A stretch of 64,000 nucleotides of DNA from Acidilutibacter cellobiosedens (GCF_004103715.1 NZ_CP035282.1:3248501-3312500), one strand, 5' to 3'; shown: positions 18,434-29,463, numbered from the stretch's first letter. The notes: a model not told the origin generated them from the letters alone. A program made the numbers and translations.

Positions 18434-19054
18434 CTATTTTCTCGTTCTCATAATCGCGGCCTGAAAGTCAGTATTCCTGCCAACGTCCATTTGTTTAAAT
18501 TCGATGATTTCAAATATACCGCCTAATATCTCTTTCAATTTATACTCGGAATAATAGGAAAAATAGCGTGGAACATCGGAAACTTCATTAATATAATTGC
18601 TCTCTGTATCAATACCACCATATACACCCATATAGAACAAGCCGTTTTCATTTAAAACCGAGTCAATTTCATTCAATACATGTGATAAATCCGGCTTCGG
18701 AACGTGCAGGAGACTATTCATAGACCAGATACAATCAAATTTTCTGTTTAAAGCGGCAATATTGTAGAAATCCCACTCATATGCTTCTACAGACTTTTTA
18801 CTGCAGATCTTAACCATTTCGCTTGACAGATCGACGGCGGTAACTCTTAATCCACATTTCATAAAAAACTGACTGTCTTCACCAGTTCCTGCCCCGATTT
18901 CCAGCAAAGACCGTTTATTTTCGGCCTTTATATAATTATTATAAAAATAATCTCTCTGATTTTTCTTCCATTCCTCTTTCGAGTTAGCATTTCTTAATGA
19001 CGCTTCTTGATTATAAAATTTTTGCAAATTCAATTTTATTAATTTCGTATCCAT
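18434..19054 (-). CDS. class I SAM-dependent methyltransferase
   Basis: 206 residues from the ATG at 19054, chosen because AGGAGG lies 7 nt upstream. Motif I is LEIGAGTGE (51-59), then VTAVDLSSEMV and CIWSMNSLLHVPKPDL, as in Methyltransf_25-type enzymes acting on small molecules. It follows the alpha/beta hydrolase gene by 50 nt in the same direction and is probably co-transcribed. The substrate is unknown. Confidence 0.85.
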   Translation of the reverse strand: MDTKLIKLNLQKFYNQEASLRNANSKEEWKKNQRDYFYNNYIKAENKRSLLEIGAGTGEDSQFFMKCGLRVTAVDLSSEMVKICSKKSVEAYEWDFYNIAALNRKFDCIWSMNSLLHVPKPDLSHVLNEIDSVLNENGLFYMGVYGGIDTESNYINEVSDVPRYFSYYSEYKLKEILGGIFEIIEFKQMDVGRNTDFQAAIMRTRK

Positions 19055-19104
19055 AAATAAACCTCCTGATTTTACAGTATTTATATTAATCGATTCTTCA
19101 CTTA

Positions 19105-20073
19105 TCATTTTTTATTTATTATATTAATTATTTCATCAGCAATAATTTCCGGATGGTATTGATGAATATAATGTTTTGAATCTTTTACTACAAACTGCCT
19201 ACTGTTATTCGACCATTCCATCATTTTTTTCTGGCTGTCCAACCATTCTTTACTTACATTGCCAAAATCGCCACTGGTTATGATTGTCAACGGTATATCT
19301 TGAAGTTTCCCTGCGTTGACAACCTTTTCAGCATTTTCCTGGCTTTTTTTCATTTCATCAATAATATTTTCGTTATTTCCCTTAAGAAGGGTAGCAGTTT
19401 CATCCAATTTCTTCAGCTCCGAAGGCAAAAGCCTAAGCCCGTTACGTTGGGAATTTACATAATCCGCAAAACCATTTGTCTTATATAGTACTCTCGCTAT
19501 GCCAAAATTTATCAGCTGTCTTTGAAAAGTACTGATAAAGGTAATCGGCTTTGTTTTGGCATAAAGCTCAGGATTTCCCCCATCGATCAAAACAATTCCT
19601 TTCACTTCGTTTTTATACAATTGGGAATACCTTATTATTTCAAGGGAAGCCAATGAATGGCCTACAAAAATATAGGGTGGTTTTTGCCCTGAAACAGTCA
19701 GAATCTCATGGATTTCATCAACTATTACATCAATTTCTCGTTTTTTGTCCGTAGTATCACTGTATCCATATCCAAATTTATCATAAACTATAAATTTTGC
19801 AAATTTCGATATGTTTCCATAAAGAGGATAAAAATCAACATAGGGATTCACCGTTCCCCAACCTGCAGCAAATACTACAGTTGCATCTCCACTACCTCCT
19901 TCATACAGATGCATCTTTTTATTCCCGACCTTATAAAGCGTACCCGGAGGTTTATATAATTTTTCATCTTTTTTAACGCTCATCATTTGATATATATATC
20001 CGGCGGTTAATGCTCCAACCAGTAAAACAAAAAAAACAATACCGATTCTTCTTATTACATTTATTTTTTTCAT
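19105..20073 (-). CDS. membrane-anchored alpha/beta hydrolase
   Basis: 322 residues starting at the ATG 8 nt after GAGG; a GTG nine bases upstream overlaps that site and is less likely. A membrane anchor spans about 8-30. The hydrolase core shows AAGWGT (oxyanion region), YDKFGYGYSD, nucleophile elbow GHSLAS with Ser140, and a late SKHYIHQYHPE carrying the catalytic His. The anchor implies that it acts outside the membrane. Substrate unknown; the adjacent methyltransferase and PadR genes give no clear hint. Confidence 0.85.
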   Translation of the reverse strand: MKKINVIRRIGIVFFVLLVGALTAGYIYQMMSVKKDEKLYKPPGTLYKVGNKKMHLYEGGSGDATVVFAAGWGTVNPYVDFYPLYGNISKFAKFIVYDKFGYGYSDTTDKKREIDVIVDEIHEILTVSGQKPPYIFVGHSLASLEIIRYSQLYKNEVKGIVLIDGGNPELYAKTKPITFISTFQRQLINFGIARVLYKTNGFADYVNSQRNGLRLLPSELKKLDETATLLKGNNENIIDEMKKSQENAEKVVNAGKLQDIPLTIITSGDFGNVSKEWLDSQKKMMEWSNNSRQFVVKDSKHYIHQYHPEIIADEIINIINKK

Positions 20074-20182
20074 TCTGTTCACCTCAGACTATACTGAAAG
20101 TATTACCATACTGTGTATTTACGTAAAATTTCTTTATTAGGCAACATTCAATACTCAAGAAATACAATTTTCATTCCTTCCA

Positions 20183-21103
20183 TTATAAATCTAAAAGCCA
20201 ATTTTCAGCTTCATTTTTGTTATTAAATGCTCTAAAGTTATCTCCTCTATTAGATTCGGATAAAAACTCCCTTAACTTTCCCTTAACTTTTTGACTGTCC
20301 GTAATAACAATCGTCACTTTTATGTGGTAATTTATAAACTTTTGTAATATATCTCCTGCCAACCCTGTCCTCAGCCTAAAAAAATCATCATCTAAAGCTT
20401 CCATATGGATCATTAACAGATTAGTATCGTGTTCAATGCAGGCAGCAATTAAATCCAATGCATTTTGTTCATTGTGGATTGGTGTTTTCGCTGAAGCACA
20501 TTCAATATATTTTTTATCCTTTCTTTTAACAACAGCATAATTCATCGTGTTTATCTCCTCCTCGTTATGGTTACAAAAAAGTTCAGTGCGCAATCTTTTT
20601 ATCCATTCCAACTCATTCTCGTAAGAAGAAATGATATTTTGATAAATCATATCCCATATAAATCCTTCTCTTGGAGTTCTGTTGGGGAAAAAAGCCTGTC
20701 TGCGTCTCATCTCTTGTTGTAATATAATTTGCATTTTAATTTCATCTTCATATTGAGATAACAAAGTATTCAATTCATCTGTGCTGAGTTGGTCCGCCCA
20801 AGCAAGTTGAATTAAAAAAGTTTTTTTAAATTCAGGAGGCTCTGGAGAAGAAAGTATCCATTTTTTCAGTTCATCCAATCCTTTTTCAGTAATTGTATAA
20901 ATTTTTTTTGAAGGAGAGCTTTCCTGATAACGAACTTCACTCGTAACAAGCCTTCCGTCAAGAAGCTCTATTAATGATTTGTATATTTGGTTATTGTTTC
21001 CGGACCAATACATAAATGATGAATCCCTTATAATTTTTTTTAATTCATACCCAGTAAAAGAATTATAACTTAAAATTCCTAAAATTGCATATTTAATTGA
21101 CAT
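20183..21103 (-). CDS. PadR regulator fused to a DUF4180 domain
   Basis: 306 residues. Residues 1-175 are a PadR winged helix (AILGILSYNSFTGYELKKII, NNQIYKSLIELLDGRLV, YTITEKGLDELKKW) plus the helical Vir_C-like dimerisation part. A linker ends at EEEINTMNYAV, and about 190-306 match the small STAS-like DUF4180 domain (NALDLIAACIEHDTNLLMIH, GLAGDILQKFINYHIKVTIV), normally a separate protein. Ligand sensing by the added domain is inferred. Its start lies directly behind a 42-bp perfect palindrome that carries the PadR consensus, so autorepression is likely. Confidence 0.85.
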   Translation of the reverse strand: MSIKYAILGILSYNSFTGYELKKIIRDSSFMYWSGNNNQIYKSLIELLDGRLVTSEVRYQESSPSKKIYTITEKGLDELKKWILSSPEPPEFKKTFLIQLAWADQLSTDELNTLLSQYEDEIKMQIILQQEMRRRQAFFPNRTPREGFIWDMIYQNIISSYENELEWIKRLRTELFCNHNEEEINTMNYAVVKRKDKKYIECASAKTPIHNEQNALDLIAACIEHDTNLLMIHMEALDDDFFRLRTGLAGDILQKFINYHIKVTIVITDSQKVKGKLREFLSESNRGDNFRAFNNKNEAENWLLDL

Positions 21104-21118
21104 ATCTTATCCCTCCTA

Positions 21119-21160
21119 TTCCGAATAACATATGTTAATATTAACATATGTTATTCGGAA
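21119..21160. promoter_or_regulatory. 42-bp perfect palindrome, PadR operator
   Basis: The 21-base arm TTCCGAATAACATATGTTAA+T is followed immediately by its exact reverse complement. The centre reads ATGT-TAATATTA-ACAT, the published PadR operator pattern ATGT-N8-ACAT. The site abuts the ribosome binding site of the PadR-DUF4180 gene (start 21103), so binding would block transcription start or early elongation. Confidence 0.8.
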
Positions 21161-21364
21161 AATCAACTATAAAAATCAAAATTTTTTTGTTATCTATACA
21201 TCTGTTTTTACTCCCTTTACAAGGTTAAAATACAAACTTTGTATAACGAATATCTTTTTCTTCTTCTCTCATTATCAATTTTATTTGATTACTCATAAGA
21301 TGAAAAACATGTATTTTATATTCGTATATTCCCCTATATTTATTAATTATTTAAATTAATTTCT

Positions 21365-21450
21365 TATAATCTTCATTATCTTTAAATATTATCTGTCTGT
21401 TTATTTCTCTAAGCATCAATATATTTCTGTGCTGTTCTTTCTTGACTTTT
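21365..21450 (-). pseudogene. remnant of a RAYT transposase N terminus
   Basis: The minus strand reads RQIIFKDNEDYK, matching [13 protein letters not shown] at the start of the transposase at 27.9-28.4 kb; the DNA similarity extends about 80 nt. It includes a small deletion and a frameshift. Nothing else of the element remains. Confidence 0.65.
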
Positions 21451-21454
21451 TTGA

Positions 21455-21511
21455 ATATAACTGACACTGTGTAAAATAATTATTGACACAGTGTCAGTTA
21501 TATATTATTAT
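21455..21511 (+). promoter_or_regulatory. TetR operator overlapping a sigma-A promoter
   Basis: Perfect 18-bp arms ATATAACTGACACTGTGT (21455-21472) and reverse complement (21486-21503). The -35 TTGACA (21483-21488) and -10 TATTAT (21506-21511) are 17 nt apart and overlap the right arm, so the TetR product would repress its own promoter. Confidence 0.75.
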
Positions 21512-21535
21512 TAGAGGCATGAGGAGATTATAAGT

Positions 21536-22171
21536 ATGGAATTTATTAGGGCAAGAACACAAGAACAAATTATTAACAGGCAGGAAGAAATTATCCATGC
21601 ATGTGATGTTCTGTTCAGTCAAAGCGGATATGACGGGGTAAACTTTAAGGCGATTTCCAAAATGACATCTTTCACCCGCCCATCAATTTACAATTATTAT
21701 CAGACAAAAGATGAAATCCTATTGGATCTTCTTAAACGGGAAATGCTGCATTGGCAGGCTGATTTTTTAGATATTATGAATTCAACCAGTAGCATGACGA
21801 AGGAGCAGTACAGTATTTCTATAACCAAAAGTTTACAATCCCATGATAAGATGTTAAAATTGCTCTCCATTCTTTTTATATTCTTAGAAAAGAACAGTAG
21901 GGTTGAAAAAATAGCAGACTTTAAAAAGACAGTATTTCGCATCTTTGGAACGATCAATGAGAGTGTAAATAAATACTTTCCAAACGCCTCTAAAAAAGCA
22001 AAAGATACTTTTACATCTGTGCTTTTTCCATATATCCTTGGACTTCACCCAATGACATATTTATCAGAAAAGCAGCTTAGAGCAGTTCAACTGACAGGCA
22101 TGAATTATACTGTACCTGATTTTCAGTATATGTGTTACCATGGAATTCTCCTATTGCTTTCCGATTTATAA
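21536..22171 (+). CDS. TetR family regulator
   Basis: 211 residues with the HTH YDGVNFKAISKMTSFTRPSIYNYYQTKDEILLDLL. The remainder is an all-helical ligand domain close to the TetR_C_21/YcfQ groups. A GAGGAG site precedes the ATG. A perfect operator overlaps its promoter. It is followed in the same direction by a membrane protein gene, which it may regulate. Confidence 0.92.
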   Translation: MEFIRARTQEQIINRQEEIIHACDVLFSQSGYDGVNFKAISKMTSFTRPSIYNYYQTKDEILLDLLKREMLHWQADFLDIMNSTSSMTKEQYSISITKSLQSHDKMLKLLSILFIFLEKNSRVEKIADFKKTVFRIFGTINESVNKYFPNASKKAKDTFTSVLFPYILGLHPMTYLSEKQLRAVQLTGMNYTVPDFQYMCYHGILLLLSDL

Positions 22172-22286
22172 AAATCGTAAAGCAAAAAGCTCTGAATACC
22201 GACGAATAAATTTATGCCAGGAAATATCAAGCTAAATAAAAAATTTGAAAGATGATATGGCACTATTTTGGGGAGGAATAAAAGAA

Positions 22287-22874
22287 ATGACTAAAAAAGA
22301 AAAAATAGCAAAAATCATACGAACCGTTACAGTACCGCCTGTGATGGTCTGCATACTTCTAATCATTCTTTATTTTACAAAAGATGGAATCATCTCTGGA
22401 CATACAGAATTGATAATATCTATTTTACTTTTGGGAATCGTTCCGTTGCTTTCATATCCATTGTCTATGTTAATACCAGCCTGGAAAAGAAAAGGCCGTG
22501 AAGGGCAACGAAGCCTTGCTTTTATTTTAAATTTTGTCGGATATCTGGCAGCACTGGTTTACGGACTGGCAGCGCACGTAACCCGGGACATGATGTTGAT
22601 CTATCTCACCTATTTCATATCCGTTTTTGTCCTTACTATATTCAATAAACTCATAAAAATCCGTGCCAGCGGTCATTCCTGCTGTATTACAGGACCACTG
22701 GTTCTGATGGTTTACTTTATCGGATGGAAAAGCGTTCTGCCTTGTGCCGTACTATTTGTTTTCATTATATGGGCATCCTTGACATTGAAGAGGCACATGC
22801 CAAAGGATTTAGCATGGGGAGGAGTGACTGCGGTTATTGCTTTTGCCGTTAGTATGCTTTTAACTGAGATATAA
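22287..22874 (+). CDS. polytopic membrane protein, PAP2-like membrane family
   Basis: 195 residues from the ATG at 22287 (GGGGAGG upstream); a longer in-frame start at 22245 lacks a site. About six membrane segments are predicted by hydrophobicity. The central region (GYLAALVYGLAAH, KLIKIRASGHSCCITGP) resembles phosphatase-like membrane proteins that retain an SGH element but lack the full PAP2 catalytic triad. It is probably co-transcribed with the upstream TetR gene. No function is proposed. Confidence 0.7.
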   Translation: MTKKEKIAKIIRTVTVPPVMVCILLIILYFTKDGIISGHTELIISILLLGIVPLLSYPLSMLIPAWKRKGREGQRSLAFILNFVGYLAALVYGLAAHVTRDMMLIYLTYFISVFVLTIFNKLIKIRASGHSCCITGPLVLMVYFIGWKSVLPCAVLFVFIIWASLTLKRHMPKDLAWGGVTAVIAFAVSMLLTEI

Positions 22875-23030
22875 TTCCGTCGGCACTTGCGTTTTCAGCA
22901 AAAAATGCGTTGCTCTATGTCCTTCTATCAGACCATTTTTATAAGTACCTTCCGCTTTTACCCTGCTATTCTTAAAATAATAGGTCAGCTTATTTTCAAC
23001 TAATTCATAGACTTTCTGTCCATTTACATA
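22875..23030 (-). pseudogene. MORN-repeat (YwqK-like) gene remnant
   Basis: The minus strand reads VNGQKVYELVENKLTYYF, then KAEGTYKNGLIEGHRATHF, the MORN-type motif of YwqK-family proteins (normally repeated several times). There is no start or complete repeat array, and the frame runs into the end of the membrane protein gene. It is a decayed fragment. Confidence 0.4.
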
Positions 23031-23352
23031 TTATTTTTTTTAACATGATTGCCTCCACTGTTCATTTTTTATTGACGGTAATCACCTATTTTTAAACAGG
23101 TTTTGCCACGTTTTTCGTCACGTTATATTATTCAATTAGCTCATCACCTCGTAAATCAGCCGGATATAAGAGTTTTCAAGTATCTTACATTCATTTCAAG
23201 AGTTTGAAACAGTTACTTTCAAAGCTTTAGGAATAGGTGCCAATATTTCAAAGAATAACCAGTTAGCATAATTTGGTGACCTCCTTGGCATTAAGTATGA
23301 CAAGGCAATTAAACTTGCAATTTATAGTTGCAAAAATATTTTTAGATATCTA
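23031..23352. other. intergenic region without recognisable gene
   Basis: About 320 nt with no intact reading frame and no motif I can name, apart from a ribosome-binding-site-like AAGGAGG on the minus strand near 23285 leading only to a short ORF. Confidence 0.4.
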
Positions 23353-23400
23353 TTGACCAAACCGGTTTATCATGATATGCTTTTATAAACCGATTCGGTT
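23353..23400 (+). promoter_or_regulatory. promoter with two operator palindromes for TetR gene
   Basis: TTGACC (23353) and TATGCT (23376) are 17 nt apart. Two related palindromes lie in and behind it: AAACCGGTTT and AACCG-ATT-CGGTT (23388-23400). Both share the AACCG half site, so the TetR encoded at 23424 probably binds both and represses its operon. Confidence 0.65.
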
Positions 23401-23423
23401 AATATCATGTGTGAGGTGGTTTT

Positions 23424-24044
23424 TTGGAGAAATTTTTAAATTTGCCCGTAGAAAAACAGAATACAATTATCGACGCTGCCCTTACATCCTTTGGCACAAA
23501 CGGCTATAAAAAAACATCGGTAAGAGATATAGCCTCTGCCGCCGGAATTTCAAAGGCAATGATATTTCATTACTTCGGGACAAAAAAATCATTATATCTT
23601 TATTTAATTAATTTATGCGGCAATATTTTTAAGAACGAAATTAATGAAAAATTCGATAATAGTATTACTGATTTCTTTGACAGAATTATTCTCGCTACTC
23701 GCATTAAAATTTCAATTATGAAAAAACACCCTGGAATCTTTTCCTTTTTAACCAGTGCATATTTTGAAAGCGATAGCGAAGTAAAAGTTGATAAAGATGC
23801 TATTTTTTCAAGCAGTGAAGGTAAAGATTTCAGAAGCAAGATTGCTTTCGGAGGTATAGATGCTTCGAAATTTAAAGATGATGTCGATCTGAAACTTGTA
23901 ATGAAAATGCTTACGTTGTTTGGTTATGGATGTATAAATATAGCATCAAGCAAAATCAACGTAAATCTTGATTCATTATGCAAAGAATTTGAGGAATGCA
24001 TTAATTTACTTAAAAATAATTTATATAAGAAAGAATATTTATGA
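23424..24044 (+). CDS. TetR family regulator, TTG start
   Basis: 206 residues. The TTG at 23424 follows GAGGTGG at normal spacing and gives the usual N terminus EKFLNLPVEKQNTIIDAALTSF. The HTH is KTSVRDIASAAGISKAMIFHYFGTKKSLY. It is followed by the remains of an ABC-2 exporter whose ATPase is destroyed; in intact relatives this regulator-ATPase-permease-permease order encodes a self-regulated efflux system. Operator palindromes sit at its promoter. Confidence 0.9.
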   Translation: MEKFLNLPVEKQNTIIDAALTSFGTNGYKKTSVRDIASAAGISKAMIFHYFGTKKSLYLYLINLCGNIFKNEINEKFDNSITDFFDRIILATRIKISIMKKHPGIFSFLTSAYFESDSEVKVDKDAIFSSSEGKDFRSKIAFGGIDASKFKDDVDLKLVMKMLTLFGYGCINIASSKINVNLDSLCKEFEECINLLKNNLYKKEYL

Positions 24045-24116
24045 TCGATGCAAATAAAATATTTGAATATTAATTTATTAGAAATTTTTTTAATGAAAAT
24101 ACAGGAGGACATTTAT

Positions 24117-24363
24117 ATGAGTGTTATCGAAACTAAAAATCTTACAAAAAGTTACGGTAAATCAAGAGGCATCATCGATGTAAATCTGAATATTGAAGAT
24201 GGATAGGTTTTTGGATTTAAACGACTTAAAAATCAAAGATAATACGGCCAGCTTTATATTCAGAGGAAACATTAATTCCATTATTAAAAGCGTTAGCCAA
24301 ATTGAGCTTAGCAACATATCTATTGATGAGCCTGATTTAGAGGAAATTTTCATGCATTATTAG
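24117..24363 (+). pseudogene. ABC ATPase with almost all of its core deleted
   Basis: It begins normally (AGGAGG, ATG, SVIETKNLTKSYGKSRGIID, NLNIEDG), then an in-frame TAG replaces the next codon. The sequence VFGF just before the Walker A continues directly into the C-terminal tail in another frame (NISIDEPDLEEIFMHYY, stop). Walker A, signature and Walker B, some 200 codons, are missing. The exporter encoded here therefore has no ATPase of its own. Confidence 0.85.
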
Positions 24364-24374
24364 GATTGAACAAT

Positions 24375-25178
24375 ATGAATATGTATTTGCACGAGCTTAA
24401 GTCCATGAGAAAGTCAGCTATTATATGGACATGCGCCTTAATAGGGCTGGCGGCATTATATATTTCAATCTATCCTGAAATGGCAAATGATGCGGAAGAT
24501 TTTAAGGAACTGCTTAGCGGTTACCCGGCCACCGTCAGGTCAATGCTTGGAATCGACATCAACTACATTACATCATTTTTAGGATTTTACTCTATGGTAT
24601 TTTCCTTTATCACGCTTTGTGGAGCTATACAGGCCATGAATCTCGGCGTTTCCATACTTTCAAAGGAGTCACGGGAAAGAACAGCGGACTTTCTGCTTGT
24701 TAAACCTGTTTCACGTTCGGCTATCGTAAGTGCAAAGCTCCTTGCGGCTCTAACAATAATGCTTGCCACTGATGCCGTATTTTATGCCGCATTGTACATC
24801 ATGGTCAATGTTGTTGAAATAGTGAATTACAGTGTAAAGCTGTTCTTCATGGTTAACCTTACATTGCTTTTTGTCCAGCTTATTTTTCTGTCCATCGGTA
24901 TGGTTATTTCGGTATTCTTTAAAAAGATTAAAAACGTACTCCCGATTTCACTTGGCACTGTTTTTGGATTTTACATTGTAGGCGCATTAATTGCTACAGA
25001 TAAAGGCAACGACATAGAACGTTTTATATCACCCTTTAAATACTTTGACAGTACTTATATCATTAAAAACTCAGAATATGAAGTACCATATCTTATTGCC
25101 GGTACAGCTATTATAATCGTCGCAATAATTGTATCCTATATCATTTATACAAAAAAAGATATTAATGCCGTAAGCTAA
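24375..25178 (+). CDS. ABC-2 type permease subunit 1
   Basis: 267 residues from the ATG at 24375. Six membrane segments with the family motif SKESRERTADFLLVKPVSRS in the first cytosolic loop after TM2. It is paralogous to the next gene (shared LHELKSMRK/LRELKANRK start and LLVKPVSR motif). The ribosome binding site is weak. With the ATPase deleted it can act only if another ATPase substitutes. Confidence 0.85.
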   Translation: MNMYLHELKSMRKSAIIWTCALIGLAALYISIYPEMANDAEDFKELLSGYPATVRSMLGIDINYITSFLGFYSMVFSFITLCGAIQAMNLGVSILSKESRERTADFLLVKPVSRSAIVSAKLLAALTIMLATDAVFYAALYIMVNVVEIVNYSVKLFFMVNLTLLFVQLIFLSIGMVISVFFKKIKNVLPISLGTVFGFYIVGALIATDKGNDIERFISPFKYFDSTYIIKNSEYEVPYLIAGTAIIIVAIIVSYIIYTKKDINAVS

Positions 25179-25213
25179 AGATGCTTCCGGATTGAATCAA
25201 GGGAGGTTTTATT

Positions 25214-26008
25214 ACGAATATTTTCTTGAGGGAATTAAAAGCTAATCGAAAAGCTATTATCATATGGAGTGTCTGTATGTTTCTGCTGGTTGTAAGCGGC
25301 ATGAGCAAGTATACGGCTTATTCCTCCAGCGGAACTAACAATGAAGTCTTCAACAAAATGCCGCATACAATGAAAGCAATACTCGGAATCGGATCATTTG
25401 ATGTTACGACCATAAGCGGTTTCTTTGCTCTCATGTTTCTTTACATTGAGCTTACGGCTGCCATCCATGCCGCACTTTTAGGAAGCGGCATAATTGCAAA
25501 AGAAGAACGCGATAAAACTGCTGAGTTTCTGATGGTAAAACCCGTGTCACGAACTACTATCGTTACTTCAAAGCTCCTCGCAGCCTTAGTGAACGTCTTA
25601 ATTCTTAACCTTGTTGCACTATTTTCATCGATAATTATGGTTAGTTCTTACAACAAGGGAAGTGATATTTCCGGTGAAGTAACAATGTTTCTATTGAGTA
25701 TGTTTATAGTTCAACTGATTTTTATGTCCCTTGGGGCTTTGCTCTCAGCATTAATGAAAAATCCAAAGACTTCAGGTTCCCTTGCCACGGGAATAATGCT
25801 CGGTGGATATGTCATATATATAATTACGGATTTGACGGATCGTCTAAACGCTCTGAAAGTACTGTCACCTTTTAAATATTTCAGCTATGAAGACATCATA
25901 AAGGGAAAGGGCTTAAGCTCCAGCGCTGTTATCCTTTCAATTTTGCTCGTAGCCGTTTTCTTTGCTTTAACATATTTCTTCTATCGAAGAAGAGATTTAA
26001 AAGTATAA
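25214..26008 (+). CDS. ABC-2 type permease subunit 2, start codon altered to ACG
   Basis: Six-segment permease with KEERDKTAEFLMVKPVSRT, paralogous to the previous gene. GGGAGG (25201-25206) is correctly spaced for codon ACG at 25214, and alignment of TNIFLRELK with MNMYLHELK puts the original start exactly there, so an ATG appears to have mutated to ACG. The next possible start is TTG at 25226, poorly spaced. Expression is probably low. A terminator follows. Confidence 0.75.
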   Translation, partial: TNIFLRELKANRKAIIIWSVCMFLLVVSGMSKYTAYSSSGTNNEVFNKMPHTMKAILGIGSFDVTTISGFFALMFLYIELTAAIHAALLGSGIIAKEERDKTAEFLMVKPVSRTTIVTSKLLAALVNVLILNLVALFSSIIMVSSYNKGSDISGEVTMFLLSMFIVQLIFMSLGALLSALMKNPKTSGSLATGIMLGGYVIYIITDLTDRLNALKVLSPFKYFSYEDIIKGKGLSSSAVILSILLVAVFFALTYFFYRRRDLKV

Positions 26009-26047
26009 TTTATCATTTTATGGTAACCAGTGATTAAACTTATATTT

Positions 26048-26087
26048 AAAAGCAGCCGGAAATATTTTTCGTTTTCCGGTTGCTTTT
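26048..26087 (+). terminator. Rho-independent terminator of the ABC-2 permease genes
   Basis: Stem AAAAGCAGCCGGAAA with TTTTCCGGTTGCTTTT, ending in the T-rich TTTTAG. It lies 40 nt after the second permease stop. Confidence 0.8.
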
Positions 26088-26283
26088 AGTTGCTTATATT
26101 ATTTGATATGGCAGCTTATCTTAAACAGAAGTATCCGTCCGCATATCATCTTGAATATTCACAAAAAGTTTGTTTATCATTAATTGACCATCCTTAGCAG
26201 AGATGCTACATGGTTAATATATATCTTCAATTAGAGTAAAATAAAGCTTCTTTATACAAAAGGAGTAAAAAATATCTTCTCCA
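26088..26283. other. short region with no gene seen
   Basis: Between the terminator and the end of the phosphotransferase pseudogene there is no convincing reading frame or structured element. Confidence 0.4.
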
Positions 26284-28400
<2,117 letters not shown>

Positions 28401-28416
28401 CTAGAAGTTATTACAA

Positions 28417-28439
28417 CACAAAAGAACCGTCCCCTTGTG
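28417..28439. repeat. REP-like hairpin next to the RAYT gene
   Basis: CACAA-AGAACCGTCCCC-TTGTG type element just upstream of the transposase start. Short hairpins of this kind are the usual targets of RAYT transposases. Confidence 0.5.
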
Positions 28440-28498
28440 CTCTCTATATTTCTAAGTTATGTGTCTTGTATAGCGACTATCATGAAGTTTTCATGGTA

Positions 28499-28528
28499 CA
28501 AAAAGGCATCCCTGAAGCAGGAATGCCT
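28499..28528 (-). terminator. Rho-independent terminator of the DUF7916-like gene
   Basis: Stem AGGCATCCCTG/AGGAATGCCT followed on the minus strand by TTTTTGT, 18 nt past the stop of the 305-residue gene. It closes the PTS-linked gene group. Confidence 0.85.
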
Positions 28529-28545
28529 AAGTATAATTATAATTA

Positions 28546-29463
28546 TTATCTGTTAATAGACCATGCCATCCTTAAATAAGTATGACGAATCCCTCTAATA
28601 GCTGTGCTATATGTTTTGATATTTTCAGGTAGTGCCATACCTAGGTAACCGGAGTCTCCAATATGATGGATATCAGTTCCTGCCATTTTGCACATTAAAG
28701 CAATCTCCCTAATTGTCTCTGGATCCGCACCTTCCTGTGAAGTTCCTATGGAAGTTAAGGTTGCTACACCAAGTTTATGTGCATAAGCAATAAGTTTTTT
28801 AGCAATATCAAGGGTTATTCCTGGTACAGTACCAGGGGCAGGAATAAGGATTACATCAGCACCGGACTTTACGAATTCTTCAATATCATTTTTACTTATA
28901 ATGTTATCTCCTGCTTCAGAGAGGATACATGCAGCGTGCATTTTACCAGCACAGAGGACTATGTCATCACCAACAACAGCGCTAATTTCTTTTAAAGCTT
29001 TAGCAATCTGTGCATTTCCAACACCGATCCCTGGGTTACCGGTTATAAGTATAAACTTTATACCTAGGTCCCTTGCTTTTATAGCGTTTTCTGTAGTAGC
29101 TTTTCTACCTTTATTAAATTTTAATTCGGGCAATTCAAGTCCAATGCTTTCAGATACAGGTTCTAAGTTTATTCCTAATGGTCTGCCTACAAGACGTTTA
29201 AGTTCTTCAACTGCTTCTGGACCCTGTTCTATTGGGATGCCTTTAATTAAAGGTTTATTTACATCAAGCATGTTTAATAATATAATATCTGCGCCCATAG
29301 CTGCAGCTAATTCTGCATCAGAGATTTGGTAAAGAGTTGGGTTGAGATGAGGGATAATTTCACTCATTAGAACCCTGCCTTCACTCGCAACAATAGAATT
29401 AAGAAGGTCCTTTTTACTTATGTTTTTAAAATCTGAGGCTGCCAAGTCTAAAAACCTTTTCAT
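28546..29463 (-). CDS. DUF7916-like TIM-barrel-type protein
   Basis: 305 residues. It starts MKRFLDLAASDFKNISKKDL after a GGAGGAG site. It has alternating strand/helix pattern and conserved-looking segments GADIILLNMLDVNKP, GRPLGINLEPV, ITGNPGIGVGN, VLCAGKMHAACIL and DIHHIGDSGYLGM. I recall this family as uncharacterised (DUF7916), sometimes mislabelled as haloacid dehalogenase, and often next to PTS genes. It carries no HAD motif. It lies downstream of cutC, mlrC and PTS genes, all minus, and ends at a strong terminator. A sugar-phosphate enzyme role is inferred only. Confidence 0.7.
   Translation of the reverse strand: MKRFLDLAASDFKNISKKDLLNSIVASEGRVLMSEIIPHLNPTLYQISDAELAAAMGADIILLNMLDVNKPLIKGIPIEQGPEAVEELKRLVGRPLGINLEPVSESIGLELPELKFNKGRKATTENAIKARDLGIKFILITGNPGIGVGNAQIAKALKEISAVVGDDIVLCAGKMHAACILSEAGDNIISKNDIEEFVKSGADVILIPAPGTVPGITLDIAKKLIAYAHKLGVATLTSIGTSQEGADPETIREIALMCKMAGTDIHHIGDSGYLGMALPENIKTYSTAIRGIRHTYLRMAWSINR

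Noticed and set aside
21132-21359. 75-codon plus-strand ORF in the PadR upstream region.
   Set aside because: AT-rich chance frame starting inside the palindrome, without RBS or homology.
25214-26008. Calling the second permease a pseudogene outright because of its ACG codon.
   Set aside because: The frame is fully open and weak initiation at ACG or TTG cannot be excluded, so it is kept as a CDS with a note.
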